Shown: piece by piece, positions 57,835 through 64,000 of the stretch
Layout: every line of letters begins with the position of its first letter
Position numbering within the stretch: the stretch's first letter is position 1
DNA from: Streptomyces sp. CBMA29
Lineage (GTDB): Bacteria; Actinomycetota; Actinomycetes; Streptomycetales; Streptomycetaceae
DNA length: 64,000 nt
Assembly: GCF_014596445.1 (NCBI RefSeq)
Contig: NZ_MECL01000182.1
Location: forward strand, 32,249-96,248
Reading direction: 5' to 3'
Translations under genes and position numbers: made by a program
Notes under the pieces: generated by a model
Databases searched by the model: none
What the model saw: only the letters and a program-made list of their open reading frames with translations
What the model was told of the DNA's origin: nothing

Positions 57835-59037
57835 ATGGACCTCCAGCACACCGTCGACCCGCGCGAACCGGCCCCCGCCGACGTGCCGTTCTTCACCCAG
57901 GCCGAGTCCTTCTCAGCCCTCTGGCCGCAGATCGAGCGGCACCTGTCGGAGATGTTCGAGGACGGGAAGTTCTCGCACGGCGCCAAGGTGGCGGAGCTGG
58001 AACGGGCGCTCGCCGCCTACACCGGCGCTCGGCACGTCATCGGCGTCAACAGCGGCACCGACGCCCTGGTCCTGCTGCTGCGCGCGGCCGGTCTGCGGCC
58101 GGGGGACGAGGTCGTCGTCCCGGCCTTCAGCTTCGTGGCCTCCGCCTCCTCGGTCGTCCTGGCGGGCGGGCGGCCGGTGTTCGCGGACATCGACCCGGTG
58201 ACGTACGCCCTCGACCCCGCCTCGGTGGAGCGCGTGCTCACCCCGCGCTGCCGCTTCCTGATGCCGGTCCACCTCTTCTGCCAGCTCGCGGACGTGGACC
58301 GGCTCGGCGAACTGGCCGGGCGGCACGGGCTCACCGTGGTCGAGGACAGCGCCGAGGCGATCGGTATGCGCCGCGAGGGCGTCCACGCGGGGCTGTTCGG
58401 CGCCGGAGGGGTGCTGTCGTTCTTCCCGACCAAGACCCTGGGCGCGATCGGGGACGCGGGGGCGGTGCTCACCGACGACGACGAGATCGCCCGTACCGTG
58501 GACGCGCTGCGCCACCACGGCCGGTTCGGGCGCACCATCGCGGACTTCACCACCATCAACACCAGCAGTTCGCTGCCGGGCTGCAACAGCAAGATGGACG
58601 ACGTGCAGGCGTCCGTACTGCTCGCGAAGCTCACCCGGCTGGACGCCGACATCGCCCGCAGGGAAGCGCTCGCCGACGCGTACAGCCGGCGGCTGGCCGG
58701 AACGCCGGGCATCCTGCGGCTGCCGACCGTCGTTGCCCGCGGCGGCACGGCCGATCCGGTCTTCTACGTCTACCTCATCGAGGCCGAGCGCCGTGACGAG
58801 CTGGCCGGGCACCTGGCCGCGCACGGCGTGCGGACCGAGACGTACTACCCGAGCCCGCTGCACCTCCAGCCCTGCTTCGCCGAACTCGGCCACCGTCAGG
58901 GCGACTTCCCCGCGGCCGAGGCCGCCTGCGCGCGCACCCTCGCGCTGCCGCTCTACCCCGATCTGGCCACCGACGCCGTGGACCGGGTCTGCGATCTGGT
59001 CCAGGACTTCTTCTCCGGAGCCGGAGCCCGCCCATGA
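57835..59037 (+). CDS. DegT/DnrJ/EryC1/StrS-family aminotransferase (first copy)
   Basis: A 400-aa PLP-dependent sugar aminotransferase. The PLP-binding Lys200 is in SFFPTKTLGAIGDAG, the Asp-x-Ser-x-x motif in VVEDSAEAIG, and the NSGTDAL phosphate cup near residue 72. It resembles the nucleotide-sugar/UDP-keto-sugar transaminases that introduce an amino group on a keto-sugar or keto-cyclitol. The ATG at 57835 has GCGGAG just upstream. It is coupled to the second aminotransferase by ATGA overlap. With the second copy and the oxidoreductases it implies a diamino or twice-modified sugar. Confidence 0.92.
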   Translation: MDLQHTVDPREPAPADVPFFTQAESFSALWPQIERHLSEMFEDGKFSHGAKVAELERALAAYTGARHVIGVNSGTDALVLLLRAAGLRPGDEVVVPAFSFVASASSVVLAGGRPVFADIDPVTYALDPASVERVLTPRCRFLMPVHLFCQLADVDRLGELAGRHGLTVVEDSAEAIGMRREGVHAGLFGAGGVLSFFPTKTLGAIGDAGAVLTDDDEIARTVDALRHHGRFGRTIADFTTINTSSSLPGCNSKMDDVQASVLLAKLTRLDADIARREALADAYSRRLAGTPGILRLPTVVARGGTADPVFYVYLIEAERRDELAGHLAAHGVRTETYYPSPLHLQPCFAELGHRQGDFPAAEAACARTLALPLYPDLATDAVDRVCDLVQDFFSGAGARP

Positions 59038-60275
59038 CGCCAGCGCCGATGCCTCCGACCGCCCCCACGCCGATGCCTCCGACCGCCCCCACGCCTCCGG
59101 CGCCCGCTCCCGTGCCTCCGCCCCCCGCGCCCGTGACGGTCCAGGGCGCCCGCCCGCGGCTGCCGTTCTTCCCTCCCGACCTCTTCGAGGCCGACCGGGA
59201 GCACCTGCTGCGCATCGTCCGCGACACCGGCACCGGACCCGCCCAGAAGTTCATCCTCGGCGAGCACACGGCCGGCTTCGAACAGGCCCTGCGCGAACAG
59301 CTCGGCGCCGCCGACGTGGTCGCCTGCGGCAGCGGCACCAGCGCGCTGACGCTGGTGCTGGCCGCGATGGACGTCGGCGCGGGCGACGAGGTCGTGGTCC
59401 CGGCCTTCGGCTGCGCGCCGCTGGCCGGTTCGGTCGTGGCGCTCGGCGCGACACCGGTCTTCGCCGACATCGACCCCTGGACGATGGTGGTCGACCCCGA
59501 CGACATGGAACGCCGGATCACTCCGCGCACCAAGGCCCTGATGCCCGCTCACATGTTCTCGGTGATGGCGGACATGCCGCGCCTCACCGCGCTCGCGCGG
59601 GACCGCGGGCTGCGGCTGGTCGAGGACTCCGCCGTCGCGCAGGGCGGCGTCCAGGGCGGTGTTCCCGCGGGGCTGGCGGGCGAGGCGGGGGTCTACTCCT
59701 TCGTCCAGGTGAAGACCTTCGGCACGGCGGGGGAGGGCGGCGCGGTCGTCACCCGCGACGCGGAACTCGGCCGTACGGTACGGATGCTGCGCAACCACGG
59801 GCAGGACGGCGTCCACCGCTTCGTCCACCACCGGATCGGCTGGAACAGCCGGTTCGACGAGGTGCTCGCCGCCTTCCAGCTCCACCGCCTGCCGGGGCTG
59901 GCCGACCGTCTGGAGCGCCGCGCCATGATCGCCGGTCACTACACCGAGCGCTTCGCCGACCTCGCCGAGCGCGGTGTCCTCGCCCCGCCGCCCGGCCGCG
60001 ACGGTCGCTGCTCCTACGTCTACACGCTCCAGTGCGACCGGCGGGACGCGCTCAAGGCGCACCTGGCCGAGCGCGGCGTCGACTCGCACGTCTACTACCC
60101 GCTGCCGCTCCCCCGCCAGCCCGCCTTCTCCGGCTTCGCCGCCCCCGGCGACACCTGGCCCGCCGCGGAACGCGCGGGCCAGCGGATCCTCTCGCTGCCC
60201 GTCTACCCGCATCTGAGCGACGCGCAGGTGGAGTACATCGCCGACACCGTCAGGGAGTTCGCCCTGGCCCCGTGA
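59034..60275 (+). CDS. DegT/DnrJ/EryC1/StrS-family aminotransferase (second copy)
   Basis: A 413-aa PLP aminotransferase. The PLP Lys227 lies in SFVQVKTFGTAGEGG, the phosphate cup in CGSGTSAL and the Asp motif in LVEDSAVAQGG. Its N-terminal 35 residues are a Pro/Ala-rich extension not needed for the fold, generated by a 24-bp tandem duplication at 59046-59093. It is only distantly similar to the first copy, so the two probably transaminate different keto-sugars. The ATG overlaps the previous stop (ATGA at 59034-59037). Confidence 0.91.
   Translation: MTPAPMPPTAPTPMPPTAPTPPAPAPVPPPPAPVTVQGARPRLPFFPPDLFEADREHLLRIVRDTGTGPAQKFILGEHTAGFEQALREQLGAADVVACGSGTSALTLVLAAMDVGAGDEVVVPAFGCAPLAGSVVALGATPVFADIDPWTMVVDPDDMERRITPRTKALMPAHMFSVMADMPRLTALARDRGLRLVEDSAVAQGGVQGGVPAGLAGEAGVYSFVQVKTFGTAGEGGAVVTRDAELGRTVRMLRNHGQDGVHRFVHHRIGWNSRFDEVLAAFQLHRLPGLADRLERRAMIAGHYTERFADLAERGVLAPPPGRDGRCSYVYTLQCDRRDALKAHLAERGVDSHVYYPLPLPRQPAFSGFAAPGDTWPAAERAGQRILSLPVYPHLSDAQVEYIADTVREFALAP
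59046..59093. repeat. 24-bp tandem duplication at the 5' end of the second aminotransferase gene
   Basis: Two identical 24-base units (59046-59069 and 59070-59093), starting CCGATGCCTCCGACC, encode the PMPPTAPT repeat in the N-terminal extension. The frame is preserved. Confidence 0.9.
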
Positions 60276-60280
60276 CACCG

Positions 60281-60344
60281 GCGATCCGTGACGCCCGTGA
60301 TCCGTGACGCCGGCGATCCGTGACGCCCGTGATCCGCCGGATCC
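60281..60344. repeat. Four imperfect 16-bp tandem repeats between convergent genes
   Basis: Units starting at 60281, 60297, 60313 and 60329 follow the consensus GYGATCCGTGACGCCS (the fourth diverges). They fill almost the whole 72-base gap between the convergent aminotransferase and nucleotide-sugar dehydrogenase genes and may replace or form a terminator. Confidence 0.85.
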
Positions 60345-60347
60345 GCC

Positions 60348-61598
60348 CTAGAGCCGTACGACGCGCTCCCCTGACAGCCGGCCCGTCGTGTCGAAGAGCA
60401 GCCGGGCCGCCTTGGTGATCGCGCCGAGGTCGTACGCGCGGTGGGCCTGGAGCAGGACGACCAGGTCCGCCTCGGCCGCGGCCGGCAGCGCGTCGTCGTA
60501 CCGCCGCAGCCGGGGGTCCGCCAGCGGCAGGTCCGCGGTGTGCGGGTCGTGCCAGCCGACCCGCGCGCCGAGGCCGAGCAGCCCGCTCGCCACCTCCAGA
60601 GCGGGCGACTCGCGCAGGTCGTCGGTGTCGGGCTTGTACGAGGCGCCGAGCAGCGCGACGCGGGCGCCGGGCAGCGGCACCCCGCGGTCCTGGAGCAACC
60701 GCGAGGCGCGTGCGACGACATGGCCGGGCATGACGCGGTTCGCGCGCAGGGCGGCCCGTACGACCTGGAACGCGTCGGCGGGCGCGCCTTGCAGCAGGTA
60801 GACCGGGTCGACCGGGATGCAGTGCCCGCCGACCCCGGGGCCGGGGCGGAACGACTGGAAGCCGAAGGGCTTCGTCGCCGCGCACGCCACCACGTCCCAC
60901 ACGTCCGCGCCCACGTCGTGGCAGTAGCGGGCGAATTCGTTGACCAGGGCGATGTTGACGCTGCGGTAGGTGTTCTCCAGCAGCTTCGCCAGCTCCGCCT
61001 CGCGCGTGCCGCGGGCCACGATCACCCGGTCCACGAAGCGCTCGTACAGCGCCGCGCACTGCTTGGCGCACACCTGCGTCACCCCGGAGACCACCTTGGG
61101 CGTGTTGCCGATGCCGAAGAACTGGTTGGCCGGATCGACGCGTTCAGGGGAGTAGCCCAGGTGGAAGTCCCTCCCCGCGACCAGCCCCGACGCCTCCAGC
61201 AGCGGCCTGGCCAACTCCTCGGTGGTGCCGGGGAACGAGGTCGATTCGACGACGACCAGCGTTCCCGGCCGCAGATGCGCGGCGACCGTACGACAGGCGG
61301 CGGTGAGCGGCCCGAGGTCGGGGCCTCCCGCGGGGGTCAGACCGGTGGGGACGCAGATCGCCACGGCCAGGGCCAGCGCGAGCGGCCCGGGGTCGGCGCC
61401 GACGGCGAAACCGGCGGCGAGCATCCGGGTCACGTCCGCGTCGGAGACGTCACGGACCGGGGACCGGCCGTCGCGCAGCGCGGCGACGGTCGACGGGGCG
61501 ATGTCGTATCCGGCCACCGCGAGCCCGGCGTCGGCGGCGGCGCGGGCGAGGGGCAGACCCACGTATCCCAGGCCCACCACCAGCAGATCGAACGACAT
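60348..61598 (-). CDS. UDP-N-acetylhexosamine-type nucleotide-sugar 6-dehydrogenase (WbpA/WecC-like)
   Basis: A 416-aa NAD-dependent four-electron dehydrogenase that oxidises C6 of a UDP-hexose or UDP-N-acetylhexosamine to the uronic acid. The Rossmann motif is VVGLGYVGLPLA, the catalytic Cys260 lies in GVGGHCIPVDP, and YSPERVDPANQ plus SVNIALVNEFARYC place it in the WbpA/WecC group, not the UDP-glucose dehydrogenases. The ATG at 61598 follows GGGGAGTCTCGGTC. It is convergent with the aminotransferase pair and presumably part of the same pathway, supplying a UDP-uronic acid for oxidation and transamination. Confidence 0.92.
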   Translation of the reverse strand: MSFDLLVVGLGYVGLPLARAAADAGLAVAGYDIAPSTVAALRDGRSPVRDVSDADVTRMLAAGFAVGADPGPLALALAVAICVPTGLTPAGGPDLGPLTAACRTVAAHLRPGTLVVVESTSFPGTTEELARPLLEASGLVAGRDFHLGYSPERVDPANQFFGIGNTPKVVSGVTQVCAKQCAALYERFVDRVIVARGTREAELAKLLENTYRSVNIALVNEFARYCHDVGADVWDVVACAATKPFGFQSFRPGPGVGGHCIPVDPVYLLQGAPADAFQVVRAALRANRVMPGHVVARASRLLQDRGVPLPGARVALLGASYKPDTDDLRESPALEVASGLLGLGARVGWHDPHTADLPLADPRLRRYDDALPAAAEADLVVLLQAHRAYDLGAITKAARLLFDTTGRLSGERVVRL

Positions 61599-61962
61599 GA
61601 CCGAGACTCCCCGGGGACGGTGGGCGCTGCGCGACGGGCGGTCCGGGAAGGTGCCCAGGGGCCCGCTCACCGCGATCTTGAACCAGTCCCCGCCCGGCCC
61701 GTGCGTGTGGCGGCCGGGCGGCGGTCAGGAGGGTGAATTCTTCACCCTGTCGGCGCTGGTCCCGCCTTCGCGGGAGCCGGGAGCGGCCGGTGACGACCCG
61801 CGTCCGAGGCCGATGGACAGCGGGCCGGGCCACGATCGGGCCATCGGGCGGCCCACGACACAGCGGCAGGAGCACATTCCGTAGTCATATGCGAACCTTC
61901 TTCCGATATGGTCCACTTCGTGCGAACCCGGACATTCGGTCCGGGCCGTCCGAGGAGAGTTC
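61599..61962. other. 364-bp divergent intergenic region
   Basis: No gene is supported. It should contain the promoters of the nucleotide-sugar dehydrogenase (leftward) and the allene-oxide-cyclase-like gene (rightward). The 61870-61920 segment is AT-richer than its surroundings, with a possible -10 TATGGT near 61905, but I see no clear operator. Confidence 0.4.
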
Positions 61963-62469
61963 ATGACCCGTTTTGTCACGGCGAAGCGTGCCGCTGTCGC
62001 AGCCACCGCCACCGGCGCCGCAGCCCTCGCCCTGGTGGCCGGTTCCTCCGCCACCGCCACCGCGACCGCCTCGCAGGTACGCGCCACCCCGCCCGCGCTG
62101 ACGCTGGACTTCAGCGGCAACAACAGCGCGGGCGCCGCCGCCAGCACGGTGGGCGCGGGCTTCGGCGGCAGCGCCACGGTCAAGGACTCCTCCGGGAACG
62201 TGGTCGGCACCGCCTACGACATGTGCGACAAGGACGCCGTCTCCGCCAAGGAGGTGACCGCCTTCTGCCACGCGGACATCGTCTTCAACGGCGGTGACCA
62301 GGTCGCCCTCTCGGTGGTCTTCCCGATCCAGAACCCGCTCACCGCCACGTACCCGAAGTCCTTCGACGCCGTCGTCGTCGGCGGCACCGGCGCCTACAAG
62401 GGCCTCACCGGCGCGGCGCACTTCACCAACACCGCGCTCGCGGTCTACACGGTGAGCTGGGACGCCTGA
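61963..62469 (+). CDS. Secreted allene-oxide-cyclase-like/dirigent-like barrel protein
   Basis: A 168-aa exported protein. A signal peptide (MTRFVTAKRAAVAATATGAAALALVAGSSATATATA) is followed by a small beta-barrel domain with the allene-oxide-cyclase/dirigent pattern: VVGTAYDMCDKDAV, CHADIVFNGGDQVALSVVF and the signature VVGGTGAYKGLTGAAHFTN. Two Cys residues in the mature part (Cys87, Cys103 region) may form a disulfide. The ATG follows GAGGAGAG. In plants the fold guides cyclisation or coupling reactions; in streptomycetes its role is unknown. Confidence 0.82.
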   Translation: MTRFVTAKRAAVAATATGAAALALVAGSSATATATASQVRATPPALTLDFSGNNSAGAAASTVGAGFGGSATVKDSSGNVVGTAYDMCDKDAVSAKEVTAFCHADIVFNGGDQVALSVVFPIQNPLTATYPKSFDAVVVGGTGAYKGLTGAAHFTNTALAVYTVSWDA

Positions 62470-62546
62470 GGGATCTGACGTCCTTTCCGGTGGGCCGTCG
62501 TCCGGACGGCGGCCCACCGCAACCCCGCCCACGCACCGGAGAGTCC

Positions 62547-63386
62547 ATGCCAGCCGCGAGTCCCGGCACGACCACCGCCACGGCGGCGACGGCCGAGCGC
62601 CCCGAAGGCGACTACGCCTTCGACAACGACAGCCCGTACGCCACCGAGCAGCACCGCTGCCTGGCCGCCGCCCACGACGCGATCACCACCGCGCGGCTGG
62701 CGGAGACCGGCGTCGGCCCCGGCTGGGACTGCCTGGAGGCCGGAGCGGGCGGCGGCAGCGTCGCTCTGTGGCTGGCCGACCGCACCGCGCCCGGCGGCAG
62801 TGTGCTGGCCACCGACATCAAGCCCGAGCACATCCCCGCCCGCCCCGGGCTCGAACAGCGCCGCCACGACATCGTGCGCGACCCGCTCCCCGACGCGGCC
62901 TTCGACCTCGTCCACTCCCGCCTGGTGCTCACCCACCTGCCCCGGCGGCGGGCCGTGCTCGGCCGGCTGCTGCGCGCCCTGCGGCCCGGCGGGCACCTCC
63001 AGTTGGAGGAGTTCGACATCGACTACGCGCCGGTGCTCCTCGCCCCCGACGAGCGCACCCGCGCGGGCTACGAGGCGTTCCGGGCCGCCAAGGGCCGCGC
63101 GCTGCGGGCCGCGGGAGCCGACCCCGCGTGGGGACGCACCTGCGCCGCGGACCTGCGGGCCGCCGGATTCACCGACATCGAGCCCGTACCGCATCTGGTG
63201 CCCTGGACCGCGGACTCCCCGGGCCTGCGGCTGCAACTGCACCACACCTACCACCTGCGGGACGCGCTCCTGGAGCACGGGATGACGGAGGACGAACTGC
63301 TGGCGGCGCGCGACGCGATGCGCCACCCGGACTTCCGCGCCGCCTCCTGCGTCCTGTACTGCGTACAGGCGAGGCGACCGGAGTGA
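62547..63386 (+). CDS. SAM-dependent methyltransferase
   Basis: A 279-aa class I methyltransferase. Motif I is CLEAGAGGGSVALWLADRT, with the acidic motif II position in VLATDIKPEH and later DLVHSRLVLTHLPRRRAVLGRLLRALRPGGHLQLEEFD. The N-terminal 30 residues are low-complexity. It starts at an ATG with GGAG upstream, and its stop overlaps the next gene in a GTGA. The substrate is unknown. The coupling to a CoA-transferase suggests a two-gene unit. Confidence 0.87.
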   Translation: MPAASPGTTTATAATAERPEGDYAFDNDSPYATEQHRCLAAAHDAITTARLAETGVGPGWDCLEAGAGGGSVALWLADRTAPGGSVLATDIKPEHIPARPGLEQRRHDIVRDPLPDAAFDLVHSRLVLTHLPRRRAVLGRLLRALRPGGHLQLEEFDIDYAPVLLAPDERTRAGYEAFRAAKGRALRAAGADPAWGRTCAADLRAAGFTDIEPVPHLVPWTADSPGLRLQLHHTYHLRDALLEHGMTEDELLAARDAMRHPDFRAASCVLYCVQARRPE

Positions 63387-64000
63387 CGGCCACCGTGGCC
63401 GGACCCCGTACCACCGCGGCCGGACCCCGTACCACCGCGGCGACGCGTGTCGTGACGGCGGCGCCTTCCGTGCGCGGCGGCGCGCCCGCCACGGCCGTCC
63501 ACCTCGCCGTCGCCCATCTGCGGGCGCTCGGCTGCGGCACCGAGCAAGGACGGTCGGGAGCGTTCACCGCGCACTCCGGCCGGGTCAGGGCGCGCTGTGA
63601 GGTGAGCTGGGCCGGGCCGGTGGACCTCCCGCTGGCCGGCGAGGCCGACGTACAGGCCGCGTGCGGTCTGACGCATGTGCACGGCCGCCGCTACGGAGGC
63701 CCGACCCCGCTCGGCGTCGACTACGCCTCCTGCGTCGCGGGCGCGCTCGCCGCCACCGGAACCCTCGCCGCCCTGGCCGCCGGGCCCGCCGACGACGGCG
63801 GCGAGATCCGCGTCACCACCTCGGTCGCCCAGGCGGCGCTGCTCTCGGTCGGCCAGTACCTGGCCGCCGCGACCGCGGCCGACGACCGGCCGGAACCCCG
63901 CACCCCCGGCGGCCCGCCCTTCGCCGCCGCCGACGGCGTCCGGTTCGAACTGGAGACCCTGGACCCCGAGGCGTGGCGCGGCTTCTGGTCGGCGCTCGGC
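63383..64000 (+). CDS. Family III CoA-transferase (CaiB/BaiF type), truncated by the window edge
   Basis: The first 206 codons of a CoA-transferase running off the right end. The frame is open without a stop from the GTG at 63383 (overlapping the methyltransferase stop) to 64000. The segment GEADVQAACGLTHVHGRRYGGPTPLGVDYASCVAGALAATGTLAALAAG, followed by VTTSVAQAALLSVGQYLAAATA, matches family III enzymes, but the usual catalytic Asp region lies downstream of, or is hard to place in, the visible part. Residues 7-20 contain a 21-bp tandem duplication (AGPRTTAAGPRTTA). The family transfers CoA between carboxylates. Confidence 0.75.
   Translation, partial: MTATVAGPRTTAAGPRTTAATRVVTAAPSVRGGAPATAVHLAVAHLRALGCGTEQGRSGAFTAHSGRVRARCEVSWAGPVDLPLAGEADVQAACGLTHVHGRRYGGPTPLGVDYASCVAGALAATGTLAALAAGPADDGGEIRVTTSVAQAALLSVGQYLAAATAADDRPEPRTPGGPPFAAADGVRFELETLDPEAWRGFWSALG

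Overview
The window is very GC-rich DNA with GC-rich third codon positions, frequent GTG starts, dense TetR and GntR regulators and a conservon locus (sensor kinase, roadblock protein, DUF742 protein). It is best read as a chromosomal segment of a Streptomyces or a close streptomycete. I recognise 58 protein genes. I see no rRNA, tRNA, CRISPR array, phage module or intact insertion sequence; the only transposon-derived gene looks domesticated.

Left third (1-31 kb), mostly catabolism and its regulators. An hmgA-gntR-ISP-like operon (tyrosine/homogentisate breakdown) lies downstream of a 34-bp palindrome. Next come an SGNH hydrolase and an MFS exporter facing a TetR gene across repeated operators. 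Then follow a second TetR, a lone molybdopterin oxidoreductase, an aldehyde dehydrogenase-alcohol dehydrogenase pair and a run of acyl-CoA genes: acyl-CoA dehydrogenase, MaoC hydratase, SDR, acyl-CoA synthetase, quinone oxidoreductase, and an aminoglycoside-phosphotransferase-like kinase paired with an acyl-CoA dehydrogenase. Several shared operator-like palindromes appear to tie these genes into at least two local TetR regulons. An amidase, a secreted penicillin-acylase-type hydrolase, an alpha/beta hydrolase and a methyltransferase are interspersed.

Middle (31-46 kb): glucarate dehydratase behind an apparently leaderless promoter; gntK-gntP diverging from a GntR regulator (gluconate use); two DUF202 membrane proteins; a NUDIX hydrolase; an AtuA-like protein; a pirin; and an SsuABC-type ABC importer. 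Three strong hairpins separate convergent genes here and just upstream.

Right third (45-64 kb): an IS4-transposase-derived gene that has lost catalytic residues, followed by a conservon (CvnA, CvnB, CvnC) that lacks the usual CvnD GTPase and is followed instead by a methyltransferase. From 51.1 to 61.6 kb there is a compact, largely translationally coupled gene set: two Gfo/Idh/MocA oxidoreductases, a xylose-isomerase-like TIM-barrel protein, an M20 deacylase, an Ldh_2 dehydrogenase, an uncharacterised 169-aa protein, a CMD-family protein, two StrS-type aminotransferases and a UDP-N-acetylhexosamine-type 6-dehydrogenase. This looks like an unassigned pathway to an amino sugar, amino-uronic acid or aminocyclitol, and is the best candidate for something undescribed. 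The window ends with a secreted allene-oxide-cyclase-like protein, a methyltransferase and the start of a family III CoA-transferase cut by the window edge.
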